Counted from the first letter of the stretch, positions 8,441-18,312 are shown. The stretch: DNA of 64,000 nt from PALSA-1316 sp964499365 (GCA_964499365.1 CAZCKU010000009.1:1-64000), one strand, 5' to 3'. Notes: generated by a model from the letters alone, not told the origin. Made by a program: numbers and translations.

Positions 8441-10702
8441 TCAGGCAATCTCGGGACGGTCGAGGATTTCCCTGACCCTGCGGAGAAGTTCGTTCGGCGA
8501 GACCGGCTTCGAAAGAAAATCGGCGGAACGGTCAATAAGGCCTTTCTGAAAAATGAAGTCTGCGGTGTACCCGCTCAGAAATAGCACCTTAATCCCCGGG
8601 TTGGTCACCGCTATCTCATCGAGCGCTTCCTTCCCGCTTTTCTTCGGCATGATGGCATCCAGGATCAGAAGATCCATGACCCCGCCAAAGTCCTTCATCT
8701 TCCGCACCGCCTCGTCGCCGTCAACGGCCTCCACAACGGTGTATCCCGCCCCCTCGAGGACCGTGCAGACCAGCTTTCGGACATCATCGTTGTCCTCGGC
8801 AACAAGGACCGTCTCGGTGCCGGTCCGGGCCTGCCCCTGATCGGCCTGCTGCAGGACCTCGGCCTGCGCACCGGCCAGGGGGAGATACATGCGGACAACG
8901 GTCCCGTACCCGGGCTCGCTGTAGACGTTGATCCAGCCGTTATGCTGCTTGACGATGCTGTACGATATGGCCAGCCCCAGGCCTGTCCCGCGGCCGACAT
9001 CCTTCGTGGTGAAGAAAGGCTCAAAGATCTTGGCGAGGACATCCCTGGTGATACCCCCGCCCGTGTCTGCAACGGATATCCTCGCATAGGACCCGGGCTT
9101 ATGTTCCTCAATCCCGGGCTGAACCTCTGCATACTGCTCCACCCTTTCTGTCGTGATCGTCAGGCGGCCTCCGCCCGGCATTGCATCGCGGGCATTGGTC
9201 ACGAGGTTCATCAGGACCTGTTCGATCTGTCCGCAGTCCACCATGACCACCAGTTCCTCCGGGGAGAGTTCGGTTTCGAGCTGAATATCTTCGCCGATCA
9301 GGCGGGTCAGGAGCTTTTCGATATTTCGCACGATCGTGTTGGCATCGACCGCGTGAGGGTGCATCACCTGCTTTCTGCTGAAGGCCAAAAGAGTCTGCGT
9401 CAGATGGGCAGCCTTTTCAGCAGATGCCAGGATGATGTCCACATGGCCCCGGAGCGGGTCTTCCGGCCCCAGCTTCATCTGCAGCAGATTGCCATAACCG
9501 ATAATCGCCGTCAGAATATTGTTGAAGTCATGCGCAACACCGCCCGCAAGGGTGCCGATCGCCTCCATCTTCTGTGCCTGCCGGAGCTGGTCTTCAAGGT
9601 GCCGCTGACCCGTGATATCCCGGTTGCTCGAGCGTCTCCCGAGGAAGACGCTGCCGTTGCATACAGGGCTGCAGATATGGGAGATCCATTTCACCTGGCC
9701 GTCCTTCGCCACAATCCGCAGCTCAATCTCGTCGTGCTGCGGTGACCTGAAGTCCACAATATGGTTGGCCCAGCGTTCACGGTCTTCAGGATGGATCACC
9801 TCATCAAGGAGGCCCCGCCGTATACCGAACTCCTCCGGCGTATAGCCGGTCATGCCCAGACTCGAGGGAGACATATAGATGATCCGGTAGTCTTCATCCA
9901 TCCAGAACTCCCACGCAGTCGCTGATTCAGAGAGGGTCCTGAATTTCCATTCGCTCTCTGCAAGCTGTCTGTCCTGCCGGGTCTTGATGCGGACAAAGGC
10001 AAACAGTCCGCCGCTGACAACGGCCCAGATGATCAGATGCGTCAGTCCCACGACCCGCATATGCTTCCGCTCGTTCGCAATGTAAGGATCGAGGGGCACC
10101 GATATGCTGATGCCCCCCCTGACCTGTCCCTCTTTATACCCCTGAAAACCGTGGCAGCGCAGACAGTCAGTTTCGGTAATGAAGGGCTTCAGCATTCGCA
10201 GGTACGGTCTGCCGTCAATGGTGGTGACCTCCGTTGCCTCCTGCCTCCCCTTCTCGAACGCGGTCAGCATCTCCCGCTCCCAGGCATCAGGCACGTTCGA
10301 CGGATTAATACTGTTGAGGCTGGTGATCCTGCTGATGACCGGCAAAGGGCTGCTTTTCTCGACCATGTCAAAGACCATCCTGGTCATGTATGCCGGATTG
10401 ACAAGGGTAAGGAGCTTGCCGTCGCTTGTTCTGATGTCCCTGTTCGGAACCGTGAGGAAAGGGTTCGGGGCCACCCTGTCGGCCGGGGCATAGACCCCCC
10501 CCAGCCTTGCAGCCCACTGCCGGTAGGTACGGTTCAGATCAAAATACGTCCTGGCCTCTACCATCGCCTCCTGAAGAGAGCTCTGGTGGTCCTGATATAT
10601 AAAAAAAGCAACAGAAATAATAATAAGCACCGTCCACCCGGCCATCAGAAACACGGGGTATCTCTTTGTCACGAAATGAGAAATCCGGGAATAGACCGCC
10701 AT
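8441..10702 (-). CDS. Hybrid histidine kinase with c-type haem-binding sensor domain
   Basis: A 753-residue membrane sensor. A first membrane helix (~17-36) is followed by a periplasmic DUF3365/Tll0287-like domain containing CLRCHG near residue 195, a CxxCH haem c attachment motif. A second helix (~237-256) leads to a PAS domain (~265-385), a HisKA dimer with GVAHDFNN (phospho-His ~403), an ATPase domain with N box (LMNLVTNARDAM) and G boxes (DTGGGI, GRGTGLGL), and a C-terminal receiver (~630-750) with VLVAEDNDD and LILDAIMP. Family knowledge suggests redox, NO or CO sensing through the haem. There is no output regulator next door, so the phosphorelay partner is elsewhere. The start region lies close to the divergent amidase gene. 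Confidence 0.85.
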   Translation of the reverse strand: MAVYSRISHFVTKRYPVFLMAGWTVLIIISVAFFIYQDHQSSLQEAMVEARTYFDLNRTYRQWAARLGGVYAPADRVAPNPFLTVPNRDIRTSDGKLLTLVNPAYMTRMVFDMVEKSSPLPVISRITSLNSINPSNVPDAWEREMLTAFEKGRQEATEVTTIDGRPYLRMLKPFITETDCLRCHGFQGYKEGQVRGGISISVPLDPYIANERKHMRVVGLTHLIIWAVVSGGLFAFVRIKTRQDRQLAESEWKFRTLSESATAWEFWMDEDYRIIYMSPSSLGMTGYTPEEFGIRRGLLDEVIHPEDRERWANHIVDFRSPQHDEIELRIVAKDGQVKWISHICSPVCNGSVFLGRRSSNRDITGQRHLEDQLRQAQKMEAIGTLAGGVAHDFNNILTAIIGYGNLLQMKLGPEDPLRGHVDIILASAEKAAHLTQTLLAFSRKQVMHPHAVDANTIVRNIEKLLTRLIGEDIQLETELSPEELVVMVDCGQIEQVLMNLVTNARDAMPGGGRLTITTERVEQYAEVQPGIEEHKPGSYARISVADTGGGITRDVLAKIFEPFFTTKDVGRGTGLGLAISYSIVKQHNGWINVYSEPGYGTVVRMYLPLAGAQAEVLQQADQGQARTGTETVLVAEDNDDVRKLVCTVLEGAGYTVVEAVDGDEAVRKMKDFGGVMDLLILDAIMPKKSGKEALDEIAVTNPGIKVLFLSGYTADFIFQKGLIDRSADFLSKPVSPNELLRRVREILDRPEIA

Positions 10703-10824
10703 GCCCGAATTATCTCACGAAATATGGTCGATTGCAACACGCCTGGTTTCCTGCCCCGACGCCGCCGGAACCGCTGTCCGGGTTTGAATTTTTCCCTATA
10801 AACTGTTACATTGTCTTAAGCGCT

Positions 10825-11874
10825 ATGGCACCCCGTTTTTCCACAAAAAAAGAACACCGGATCAGGCAGGACATTCTGCGCGGTGTCTACGAGGACAATC
10901 TCAGGATCATCGGCAAGGGTCCTGCGGCACTCTATAAGCACCGTTTCCATCTCCCCCGGAGGCTCCTGCTGCCGGTCGTCCTGTCGTTGCTGGTGATAAT
11001 CCTGCAGAGCAGCTTCGTCTCCGCGCCGTACCTTGCAGACTATCAGCCTTCTGCCGCACCGCGTCAGCAGCCCGTTGTCTCGATGAACGCCGGAGAGGAA
11101 GAAAATCCCTCACACTATAAGGCCTTCATCAACTCCCAGGGAGTACCGCTCAGCCGCATCTTCGGTCTCGGCGTCAGGACGATCATGATCGACCCGGGGC
11201 ACGGCGGTACAGACACCGGCACCAAGGGGCAGAACGGGACCAGGGAGAAAGACATCGCGCTGGATATTGCACGGAGACTGCGCGACCGTCTGCAGAAAGG
11301 CGGAAACTTCAAGGTGCTGATGACGCGGGACGAGGATGTAACCGTCCCGCTGAACCGGCGGGTCGAAATGGCGAAACTCTCACGGGCGGACCTCTTCATC
11401 TCGGTCCATCTGAACTATCTGCCCTCCCGGCCGATCAACATGATCGAAACATACTATTTCGGCCCGTCGTCCGACCCGAAGGTACTGAAGCTGGCCGAAA
11501 AGGAAAATGAAGACTCCAGTTACGGCACCAGCGACTTCAGGGAGATCATCGGGAAGATCGGCGACACGATGAAACTCCAGGAGTCCCGGGAGTTCGCCGC
11601 CTCCATCCAGAAAAAGCTGTTTATGAACATACGGAAAGAAAACGGCAATGTCCATAATTTCGGCGTCAAACGCGCGCCGTTTGTGGTCCTGCTCGGCGTA
11701 GACGTCCCTGCAGTGCTTGCAGAGGTTTCCTGCCTGAGCAACAGCGACGAGGAGGTCCAGCTGAACACGGTGCAGCACCGGGAGCACATCGCCCGGTATC
11801 TTGAACTCGGCATTCTAGATTATCTCAATAAAGGAGACGTAACCTATGAAGCAAGACGACAGACAGACAGATGA
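10825..11874 (+). CDS. N-acetylmuramoyl-L-alanine amidase (AmiC-like)
   Basis: A 349-residue peptidoglycan amidase. I use ATG 10825, because the longer ORF from 10666 would overlap the divergent kinase start. A membrane anchor or uncleaved signal lies at ~45-65 (LLLPVVLSLLVIILQ). The Amidase_3 domain spans ~115-345: zinc ligands in MIDPGHGG (~121), REKDIALDIA (~142), and SVHLN (~190), with the C-terminal catalytic Glu in PAVLAEVSCLSN (~315). It cleaves the stem peptide from muramic acid during cell separation. The next gene, a MamK-like actin, starts inside its 3' end (29-base overlap). Confidence 0.9.
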   Translation: MAPRFSTKKEHRIRQDILRGVYEDNLRIIGKGPAALYKHRFHLPRRLLLPVVLSLLVIILQSSFVSAPYLADYQPSAAPRQQPVVSMNAGEEENPSHYKAFINSQGVPLSRIFGLGVRTIMIDPGHGGTDTGTKGQNGTREKDIALDIARRLRDRLQKGGNFKVLMTRDEDVTVPLNRRVEMAKLSRADLFISVHLNYLPSRPINMIETYYFGPSSDPKVLKLAEKENEDSSYGTSDFREIIGKIGDTMKLQESREFAASIQKKLFMNIRKENGNVHNFGVKRAPFVVLLGVDVPAVLAEVSCLSNSDEEVQLNTVQHREHIARYLELGILDYLNKGDVTYEARRQTDR

Positions 11875-12874
11875 GAATATACTCTTCGTGGGGATCGACC
11901 TGGGTACATCCCGCAGTTCGATCTCTGCCAGCAACGGCACCCGGGAATGGACTGAAAGCTATGTAGGCTGGCCCAAGGACTTTATCGCCATGCAGGTGGT
12001 CGGCAAACCGGTCCTCTTCGGGGCCGAGGCGCTGGCAAACCGCCTCTCGCTCGACCTCTGCAGACCGCTCGAACACGGCGTCATCAAGGAGGGCATCAGC
12101 CGCAACGAAGAGGCGGTCAAAGACATTATCAAGCACCTGATCGACCTTGCAAAGCCTGCCGAAGGCCAGAAGATCCATGCGGTCGTCGGCGTGCCTGCCG
12201 ACACCCTGAAGGTGAACAAACTGGCGATCAGGCGGGCGGTCTCCGAGGCGGTCGATTCCCTGATGGTCGTCACCGAGCCTTTTGCCGTGGCCTACGGGCT
12301 GAACCTGTTAAACAACTCCCTCGTCATCGACATCGGCGCGGGCACCACCGACTTCTGCATCATGCACGGCACGATCCCGACCGAGGAAGACCAGAAGACG
12401 ATCCTGACCGCAGGCGATTACGTCGATGACCAGCTCTTCAGCTATCTGGTCGAGAAGTATCCGAACGCCCGCTTCAACAAGAACATGGTCCGCCAGTTCA
12501 AGGAGCAGTACAGCTTTGTGAAAGAGATGGCCGAGGATGTCCGCGTCGAGATACCGGTCGACGGCAGGCTGGTGCCGCACGACATCAAAAACGAGATCAA
12601 GCGGGCCTGCGAAAGCATCATGCCGGCGCTGACCGAGACAACGATTGAAATGATCGCCCGCTTCGACCCCGAGTTCCAGATAAAGATCAAGAACAATATC
12701 GTGCTGGCGGGCGGTGGGAGCCTGATACGGGGTATTCGCGAATACCTTCAGGACGCACTGAAGGAATACGGCCAGTGCAACGTGACCGGCGTTGATGACC
12801 CGCTCTTTGCAGGTTCGGACGGCGCACTCAAGCTCGCAAAAGACATGCCGGCAAAATACTGGGAGCCGCTGTAG
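11846..12874 (+). CDS. MamK-like bacterial actin
   Basis: A 342-residue actin-fold ATPase. The three nucleotide motifs are present: phosphate-1 GIDLGTSRSS (~16), phosphate-2 VIDIGAGTTDFC (~157) and adenosine LAGGGSLIRGI (~289). Segments such as YPNARFNKNMVRQFKEQYSF-like helices and the tail KDMPAKYWEPL closely match what I remember of MamK, the magnetosome-aligning filament protein, more than MreB, ParM or FtsA. No other magnetosome gene is in the window. It starts inside the amidase gene with its own AAAGGAGA site, so the two are coupled. A cytoskeletal role tied to wall cleavage or cell organisation is inference. Confidence 0.8.
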   Translation: MKQDDRQTDENILFVGIDLGTSRSSISASNGTREWTESYVGWPKDFIAMQVVGKPVLFGAEALANRLSLDLCRPLEHGVIKEGISRNEEAVKDIIKHLIDLAKPAEGQKIHAVVGVPADTLKVNKLAIRRAVSEAVDSLMVVTEPFAVAYGLNLLNNSLVIDIGAGTTDFCIMHGTIPTEEDQKTILTAGDYVDDQLFSYLVEKYPNARFNKNMVRQFKEQYSFVKEMAEDVRVEIPVDGRLVPHDIKNEIKRACESIMPALTETTIEMIARFDPEFQIKIKNNIVLAGGGSLIRGIREYLQDALKEYGQCNVTGVDDPLFAGSDGALKLAKDMPAKYWEPL

Positions 12875-12918
12875 AAAAGGCATATCTTCGCGGGACTGAT
12901 GCAGGTGGGAGTGCGAAA

Positions 12919-13386
12919 ATGAAAGAGAGGGTAACGGGTATGATGAAAAACCGCTGGCTGCTGCTTATGGCCTGCCTGATTCTTGCTTCACTCTTCATCC
13001 CGGGCCGCACGGTCGTCGCTGCGGTGTCCGGGACCGTCGTCGCAACGGAGAATGAGTTCGGGGGCAAAACGGTCGAGAAGGTCTATGACATCAAAAAAAT
13101 AAGGAATGCCAGGATTCAAAAAGACATAACCTATTTTGACAAAAAAGGGAAAAAGGTCAAGGTGGAAAGCCTGTATACCGAACAGCACATCATCAGCACC
13201 GGCGCAGAAAGGCGCATCGCCTATTATGACGCCAAAGGGGAGCTGAGCCGGATGGAAAAGTTTTTCGTGGAATCATATGCCAGACTCAAGGGGGTTGACC
13301 GGATCGTCGTCCATTATGACCTGAAAAAGAAGAGTCCGAGGACGGAGTACTACCTCGGTTCAAAACTGGTAAAGAAACCGAAATAA
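12919..13386 (+). CDS. Exported protein with MORN-like YYD..G repeats
   Basis: A 155-residue protein with a signal sequence (WLLLMACLILASLF then VVAA, ending near residue 35). The mature part has three loosely repeated units, ITYFDKKGKKV, IAYYDAKGEL and VHYDLKKKSP, like MORN_2/YwqK-type beta-hairpin repeats. It may start at 12940 instead. It follows the MamK-like gene on the same strand by 44 bases and may be in the same transcript. Function unknown. Confidence 0.6.
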   Translation: MKERVTGMMKNRWLLLMACLILASLFIPGRTVVAAVSGTVVATENEFGGKTVEKVYDIKKIRNARIQKDITYFDKKGKKVKVESLYTEQHIISTGAERRIAYYDAKGELSRMEKFFVESYARLKGVDRIVVHYDLKKKSPRTEYYLGSKLVKKPK

Positions 13387-13407
13387 ACGGCTGTCCTGCA
13401 TGCGTGC

Positions 13408-16400
13408 TCACAACAGGCAGCTGTCAAGACACTCCTGCAGGGCGGCGAGCTTATAGGGCTTGTTCAGGAAAGCGGAGAAGCCGTGGTCCCGGTAATTGGC
13501 CACGACAGGATTATCCGCATACCCGCTTGACACCACTGCCTTTGCCCCGGGATCCATCTCAAGGATCCTCTGTATTGCCTCTTCTCCGCCCATCCCCCCT
13601 TTGACCGTCAGGTCGAGTATCAGCAGGTCATAGGGTGCCCCGGTCTCTCTGGCCTGCCGGAACAGCTCGATGGCCTTCACGCCATCGCCGGCACTGCTCA
13701 CCTCGTGGCCGAGCGCCGCGATCATCTCGACGGCAATCTTCCTGACCAGGTCCTCATCATCCATGACCAGGATCCTGCCTTTCCTCGTCCCGGCAACAGC
13801 TGCAGGAGGGGGCCCCGGTTTCGGATCAACACCGGTTGCCGCAGGCAGATACAGGGTAAAGGTGCTGCCCTTTTCAAGTTCTGATGTAACTTCGATCACC
13901 CCCCCGTGGTTTCTGATGATCGAGTACGACGTCGCAAGGCCGAGCCCGCTTCCCTTCTGTTTGGTCGTAAAGTAGGGATCAAAGATCCTGGCCAGGTTCT
14001 GGCCGGAGATGCCGGTGCCGGTATCCGTAATGTCTATCCGCACAAACCGTCCGCCCTTCGGCAGCCGCGCACCGGCCTTCGACGGGACCTGCATATTCGC
14101 GACAGAGATACAGACGGTACCGCTTCCTGCCATCGCCTCGTTGGCGTTCAGGACGATATTCTGGATCACCTGGGCAAGCTGTCCCGTGTCTGCCTCTACC
14201 TGCCAGACGTCTGGAGCAATGTCGAGCCGATAGTCTGTATGAGAACCGCTCAGTGCGAACTTCACCGCATTTTCGATGGCCGGCCGGAGACTGATCAGCT
14301 TTTTGACCGGCTTGCCGCCTTTGGAGAAGGTCAGGAGCTGGGTGGTGAGGTTTACCGACAGATGAAGGGCCTCCTCTGCCTGTTCCAGCATCGTCAACGC
14401 CCGTTCCCTCTGGTCGAGGGTCATCTTGGCCATCGAGATGTACCCGAATACTCCCTGCAGCAGGTTATTGAAGTCATGGGCAATGCCGCCGGCAAGCGTG
14501 CCGATGGATTCGAGCTTCTGGGTCTTCAGCCGCTCTTCTTCGAGCAGGTACTTCTCGGTGATATTGCTGATCGTCTCGATGACAGAATTGACGCCGCCTG
14601 CTGCGTCGAGGATCGGGTAGGCCTTCGTCTCAACATAGATGATATTGCCGTGGGCGTCCCTGTGCCGGTGGAGCGAGGCATGAGGCTGGCCGGAGTCGAA
14701 GACCTGACGGACGGCACATTCCTCGCCTTCCTCGTAGCAGGGCCGGGCTATCTTGTGCGATATCTCGTAGCAATGGCTCCCGATCACGGTCTCATCGCAG
14801 CCGCCCACCTGGCTGCAGTAGGCCTTATTGGCGGTCAGGATGCGATAGTCCCGGTCGATGACGATGAAGCCTTCGTCGACCGTGTCGAGGAGGCTCCTGA
14901 CGAATTTTTCGCTCTGCCGGACCTTGTCCTCGGCAATCCTGCGCTCGGTGATATTAATGAAGTATCCCCGGAGGGTAACCGGCCGGCCCTGGTCGAGGAC
15001 GACGCTCACCACGTCACGAACCCAGACGGTGGTCCCGTCAGCAGCGATCATGCGGTATTCAAACGCATGGTCCAATCCTTTTGCTGTCTCTGCCTGACAG
15101 AAGCCGGATGCATACTCCCGGTCGTCGGGATGGATCTTTTCCACCCAGAAAGAATAGCCCGTCCACTGCTCAGGTGGATAGCCAGAAAGATCCGCGATCC
15201 GCGGACTGATGTAGGTGAAGCGCAGGGTGAAAATATCTACCTCCCAGGCAACGGCATCAGTCGTTTCCACAAGATTCCGATAGAGTTGCTCACTCTCCCT
15301 AAGTGCCTCCTCAACTCGTTTGCGTTCAGTTATGTCATATGCCGTGCCCCGGGTCCCGACGATGTTCCCGACGGAGTCGCGGACGCACTTCGCGTTGAAG
15401 ACCAGATGGATGTCATGGCCGTCCCGTGAGCGATGTACCGTCTCATACCCCTTCACCAGGCCGCCTTCAAGCAGGCTCATGAAGGCTTGCTGGTCGTGCC
15501 GTGCCGTCACGGGGTCCTGGAAGTCGGTGAATTTCCTGCCGAGCATCTCCCTGACGGGATACCCGAATACCGCTTCCCAGGCAGGGTTCAGATAGGTGTA
15601 TCTGCCTTCGGCGTCGCACTGCCAGATGAGGTCCTGCGCAGTCTCGACCAGATCGTGATAGAGTGATTCGGAGTGTCTCAGGGCATCTTCAACCTTTTTC
15701 CTCCGCGTAATATCCTGCACCGTCCCTACCATCCTGATGGGACTGCCCTTTGCATCGCGTATCACGTCCGCCTTGGAATTGATGATGCGGGGCTGTCCGC
15801 TGTCAGGCCTGATGATCGTATAGTCGATATTGAACCGCCGCTTCCCCGCCAGCGCGTCGGCAAACGCCTGGTTCACGAGCTCACGCTCCGCCGGCTTGAC
15901 TGTCCCGATAAAGACATCATAGGAGGGTTCAATCCCGGGGGCAACGCCGAATATCCGGTAGTTCACCTCAGACCAGTACCACCTGTTGGCGAGGAAATCC
16001 CACTCCCAATTCCCCAGGCGGGCCACCTGCTGCGCCCGGGAGAGCCGCTCCTGGCTCTCCCGCAGTTCTGCCTCCACCCGCTTGCGGATGACGCTGTCCA
16101 TAACCAGGGAAGCGATCTCCTCGACGGCCTGAACATCCTCAGGGAGATAATCAGTTGTCTTATTGCCCACACCGATGATCGCAACGACCCTGCCCTCGCG
16201 CATAAGCGGAACGACGAGTTCACGCATTACCGGGGCATGTCCTGACGGCATTCCCTTCCTTTGCGGCAGCGCCTCATAATCATTGTGGATGACAGGTTCT
16301 TTCCTGTGGAAACACTCCACCCAGACACCCGCCTCGCTGATCGGATAGTGCTTGCCCCTGCCAGCGGCCGTGCACATGGATTTGAGCGTATTGGTTGACC

Positions 16401-16959
16401 ATGTCTGGAGGGTGAGGCGCTCCTGGTCCCGGTCGACAAAATGGAAAAAGCCGATGTTGCTGCCGGTATGCAGCTCTGCGGCATCGAGCGCGTGCTGCAG
16501 CAGGTCGTCGATCGTGCCCGACTCCGCAAGCGCGGAGAGCTCGACCCGGGTGCGCAGCAGCGCCTCGGAACGTTTTCGTCCGGCTATGTCGCGCAGGAAG
16601 CAGAAGAAGCGTCCGCCCTCAATATCCCAATAGGATACCGTAATCTCCACCTGCCAGAGTCTGCCGTCCCTGGTCCGGTGAAGGGTCTCGAAGATATCGC
16701 TGCCTTCGCTGCGGACCCTCCTGATATGCGCGGCAGTTTCGTCGGGGGATTCCCGCGCATCCAGGTCGTCGACACGCATGCCGAGCAGCTCCTCCCGGGT
16801 GTACCCCGAGCGCTGCAGGTACGCGTTATTTACCTCGAGGATGCGGCCTTCCCCGTCCAGCAGATGAAAACCGTCCGTGGAGGTCTCGATGGCCGCCCGG
16901 TACATGGCTGCCCGATTAAGACCACCCTCCACCGTCATGCTGCCGTCACTATCGCTCAA
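13408..16959 (-). CDS. Soluble multi-PAS/GAF hybrid histidine kinase
   Basis: A 1183-residue kinase with no clear membrane segment. Order: PAS (~10-130), GAF (~145-305), then four further PAS domains (~310-800), HisKA with GGIAHDFNNLL (~828), HATPase with DTGTGI and GSGLGLAT (~985-1020), and a receiver (~1065-1180) with ILVMDDED and LILDLTVKG. The last PAS has a cysteine pair in ARPCYEEGEEC, a pattern seen in redox-linked PAS domains. The longest reading starts at a TTG with an upstream AGGGA; ATG 16938 is the alternative. No cognate regulator is adjacent. Ligands cannot be predicted. Confidence 0.85.
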   Translation of the reverse strand: MSDSDGSMTVEGGLNRAAMYRAAIETSTDGFHLLDGEGRILEVNNAYLQRSGYTREELLGMRVDDLDARESPDETAAHIRRVRSEGSDIFETLHRTRDGRLWQVEITVSYWDIEGGRFFCFLRDIAGRKRSEALLRTRVELSALAESGTIDDLLQHALDAAELHTGSNIGFFHFVDRDQERLTLQTWSTNTLKSMCTAAGRGKHYPISEAGVWVECFHRKEPVIHNDYEALPQRKGMPSGHAPVMRELVVPLMREGRVVAIIGVGNKTTDYLPEDVQAVEEIASLVMDSVIRKRVEAELRESQERLSRAQQVARLGNWEWDFLANRWYWSEVNYRIFGVAPGIEPSYDVFIGTVKPAERELVNQAFADALAGKRRFNIDYTIIRPDSGQPRIINSKADVIRDAKGSPIRMVGTVQDITRRKKVEDALRHSESLYHDLVETAQDLIWQCDAEGRYTYLNPAWEAVFGYPVREMLGRKFTDFQDPVTARHDQQAFMSLLEGGLVKGYETVHRSRDGHDIHLVFNAKCVRDSVGNIVGTRGTAYDITERKRVEEALRESEQLYRNLVETTDAVAWEVDIFTLRFTYISPRIADLSGYPPEQWTGYSFWVEKIHPDDREYASGFCQAETAKGLDHAFEYRMIAADGTTVWVRDVVSVVLDQGRPVTLRGYFINITERRIAEDKVRQSEKFVRSLLDTVDEGFIVIDRDYRILTANKAYCSQVGGCDETVIGSHCYEISHKIARPCYEEGEECAVRQVFDSGQPHASLHRHRDAHGNIIYVETKAYPILDAAGGVNSVIETISNITEKYLLEEERLKTQKLESIGTLAGGIAHDFNNLLQGVFGYISMAKMTLDQRERALTMLEQAEEALHLSVNLTTQLLTFSKGGKPVKKLISLRPAIENAVKFALSGSHTDYRLDIAPDVWQVEADTGQLAQVIQNIVLNANEAMAGSGTVCISVANMQVPSKAGARLPKGGRFVRIDITDTGTGISGQNLARIFDPYFTTKQKGSGLGLATSYSIIRNHGGVIEVTSELEKGSTFTLYLPAATGVDPKPGPPPAAVAGTRKGRILVMDDEDLVRKIAVEMIAALGHEVSSAGDGVKAIELFRQARETGAPYDLLILDLTVKGGMGGEEAIQRILEMDPGAKAVVSSGYADNPVVANYRDHGFSAFLNKPYKLAALQECLDSCLL

Positions 16960-17164
16960 TGACTGTCCCTGCGCCGAATTCTTTCTGCATTTCTCTCCTT
17001 AGCACGATCCACACTACATCTCCCTTTATCGTCCATACCCACGGGTTAGTGCCCGCCTTTCGCATCCGGCGGATAATACCGGAGGTATCTCCATCCCATT
17101 CTCGCATGAAGAAACCACGATGACAAGCGGAAAAACAGAGGCAGCTGAAGGTCAGGGACCGGTG

Positions 17165-18259
17165 TCAGTCCCCGAACGATATACCGATATCCCGGGCGGT
17201 CTGGATTGTGTCGCCGTGCAGCGGGACATTCTTCACCTGGCCGATCACCTTTTCGAGCGGGATCGCCTTGACGTCAGGGGAGACGAGCGCAACCATAACA
17301 CCGAACTTCCGCGCACCGATCATCCTCACCGCAGAGGCGCCGAACCGCAGGGCAAGCCGCCGGTCAAACGTCGTCGGGGAGCCGCCCCGCTGGAGATGGC
17401 CCAGGACCAGGGACCGGGTATCCTTCCCTGTCCGTTTCGAAATCTCCCTTGCCACATGCTCGCCGATGCCTCCGAGGACCACCTCCTGGCGGCCTGCCTC
17501 ACCCTCACCCTTGTGGATAACGCTCCCGGCAAGAGGCGCGGCACCTTCGGCAACGACGACAATGGCATAGTGCTGACCGTGGAGCTCCCCGCCCATAATA
17601 TGATTGCAGACCTTGTCGATATCAAAGGGGATCTCCGGGATGAGGATGACATCTGCCGCGCCGGAGAGGCCGCTGTTCAGCGCTATCCAGCCGGCGTTCC
17701 TCCCCATAACCTCGACCACCATAACCCGCTCATGGGATTTCGCCGTGGAGTGCAGCCGGTCCAGAGCCTCGGTCGCTATACTGACGGCGGTGTCGAACCC
17801 GAAGGTGATCTCGGTGGCAGCAAGATCGTTGTCGATCGTCTTGGGTACCCCGATGACCGGTATACCCTTCTTCGAAAATTCATGGGCTATCTTCAGACTT
17901 CCGTCACCGCCGATGGCGATCAGACAGTCGAAGCCCAGGCGCTTGAAATTCTCGACCACCCTGTTCGAGACATCGCGGTACTCGGTCTCACCCGCCATGT
18001 TCGTAAACGGCATGTGAAAAGGGTTGCCCTTGTTCGTCGTTCCAAGGATCGTCCCTCCCTGGCTCGCGATATGCCGTACCTTCTCCGGCGCCAGGTGGAT
18101 GATCTCGTCCGTATCGAGCAGCCCCGAATAGCCGTTCCTGATGCCGTAGACCTCGTACTGGCGGTTATAGGCCGACCTGACAACAGCCTCGATAACAGCG
18201 TTGAGTCCCGGTGCATCCCCTCCCCCGGTATTGATAGCAATCTTCAGTGGTTTTCCCAT
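17165..18259 (-). CDS. pfkA: 6-phosphofructokinase
   Basis: A 364-residue phosphofructokinase that phosphorylates fructose 6-phosphate. Motifs: INTGGGDAPGLNAVI (N-terminal phosphate loop), IGGDGS (~117), PKTIDNDL (catalytic Asp, ~140) and VMVVEVMGRNAGW (~180). The combination GGDGS with PKTIDND (Gly at the ATP-discriminating position, Lys in place of the Gly of classic enzymes) is that of the longer, mixed-type PfkA group, some of which use ATP and some pyrophosphate. The phosphoryl donor therefore needs assay. The gene stands alone. Confidence 0.9.
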   Translation of the reverse strand: MGKPLKIAINTGGGDAPGLNAVIEAVVRSAYNRQYEVYGIRNGYSGLLDTDEIIHLAPEKVRHIASQGGTILGTTNKGNPFHMPFTNMAGETEYRDVSNRVVENFKRLGFDCLIAIGGDGSLKIAHEFSKKGIPVIGVPKTIDNDLAATEITFGFDTAVSIATEALDRLHSTAKSHERVMVVEVMGRNAGWIALNSGLSGAADVILIPEIPFDIDKVCNHIMGGELHGQHYAIVVVAEGAAPLAGSVIHKGEGEAGRQEVVLGGIGEHVAREISKRTGKDTRSLVLGHLQRGGSPTTFDRRLALRFGASAVRMIGARKFGVMVALVSPDVKAIPLEKVIGQVKNVPLHGDTIQTARDIGISFGD

Positions 18260-18277
18260 GGTCGTCTCCCGGAATTT

Positions 18278-18306
18278 TTGAAGATTATAGCATGTTAAGG
18301 TAGAAT
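18278..18306 (+). promoter_or_regulatory. Promoter for yvlD-like gene, leaderless geometry
   Basis: TTGAAG (18278-18283) and TAGAAT (18301-18306) are 17 bp apart. The -10 box ends six bases before ATG 18313, so transcription should start at or next to the start codon. No ribosome site fits in between. Confidence 0.55.
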
Positions 18307-18312
18307 AACCGA

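Noticed and set aside
10666..10824. N-terminal extension of the amidase from 10666
   Set aside because: It overlaps the divergent kinase start, lacks a ribosome site and is not amidase-like; ATG 10825 is better.
11846..12874. A magnetosome gene island
   Set aside because: Only one MamK-like gene is present; neighbours are wall and signalling genes.
13906..15429. 507-codon open frame opposite the large hybrid kinase
   Set aside because: Shadow of a GC-rich gene; the minus-strand kinase has clear domains throughout and the antisense product has none.
17120..18298. 392-codon open frame opposite phosphofructokinase
   Set aside because: Antisense shadow of pfkA, which has full family motifs on the minus strand.
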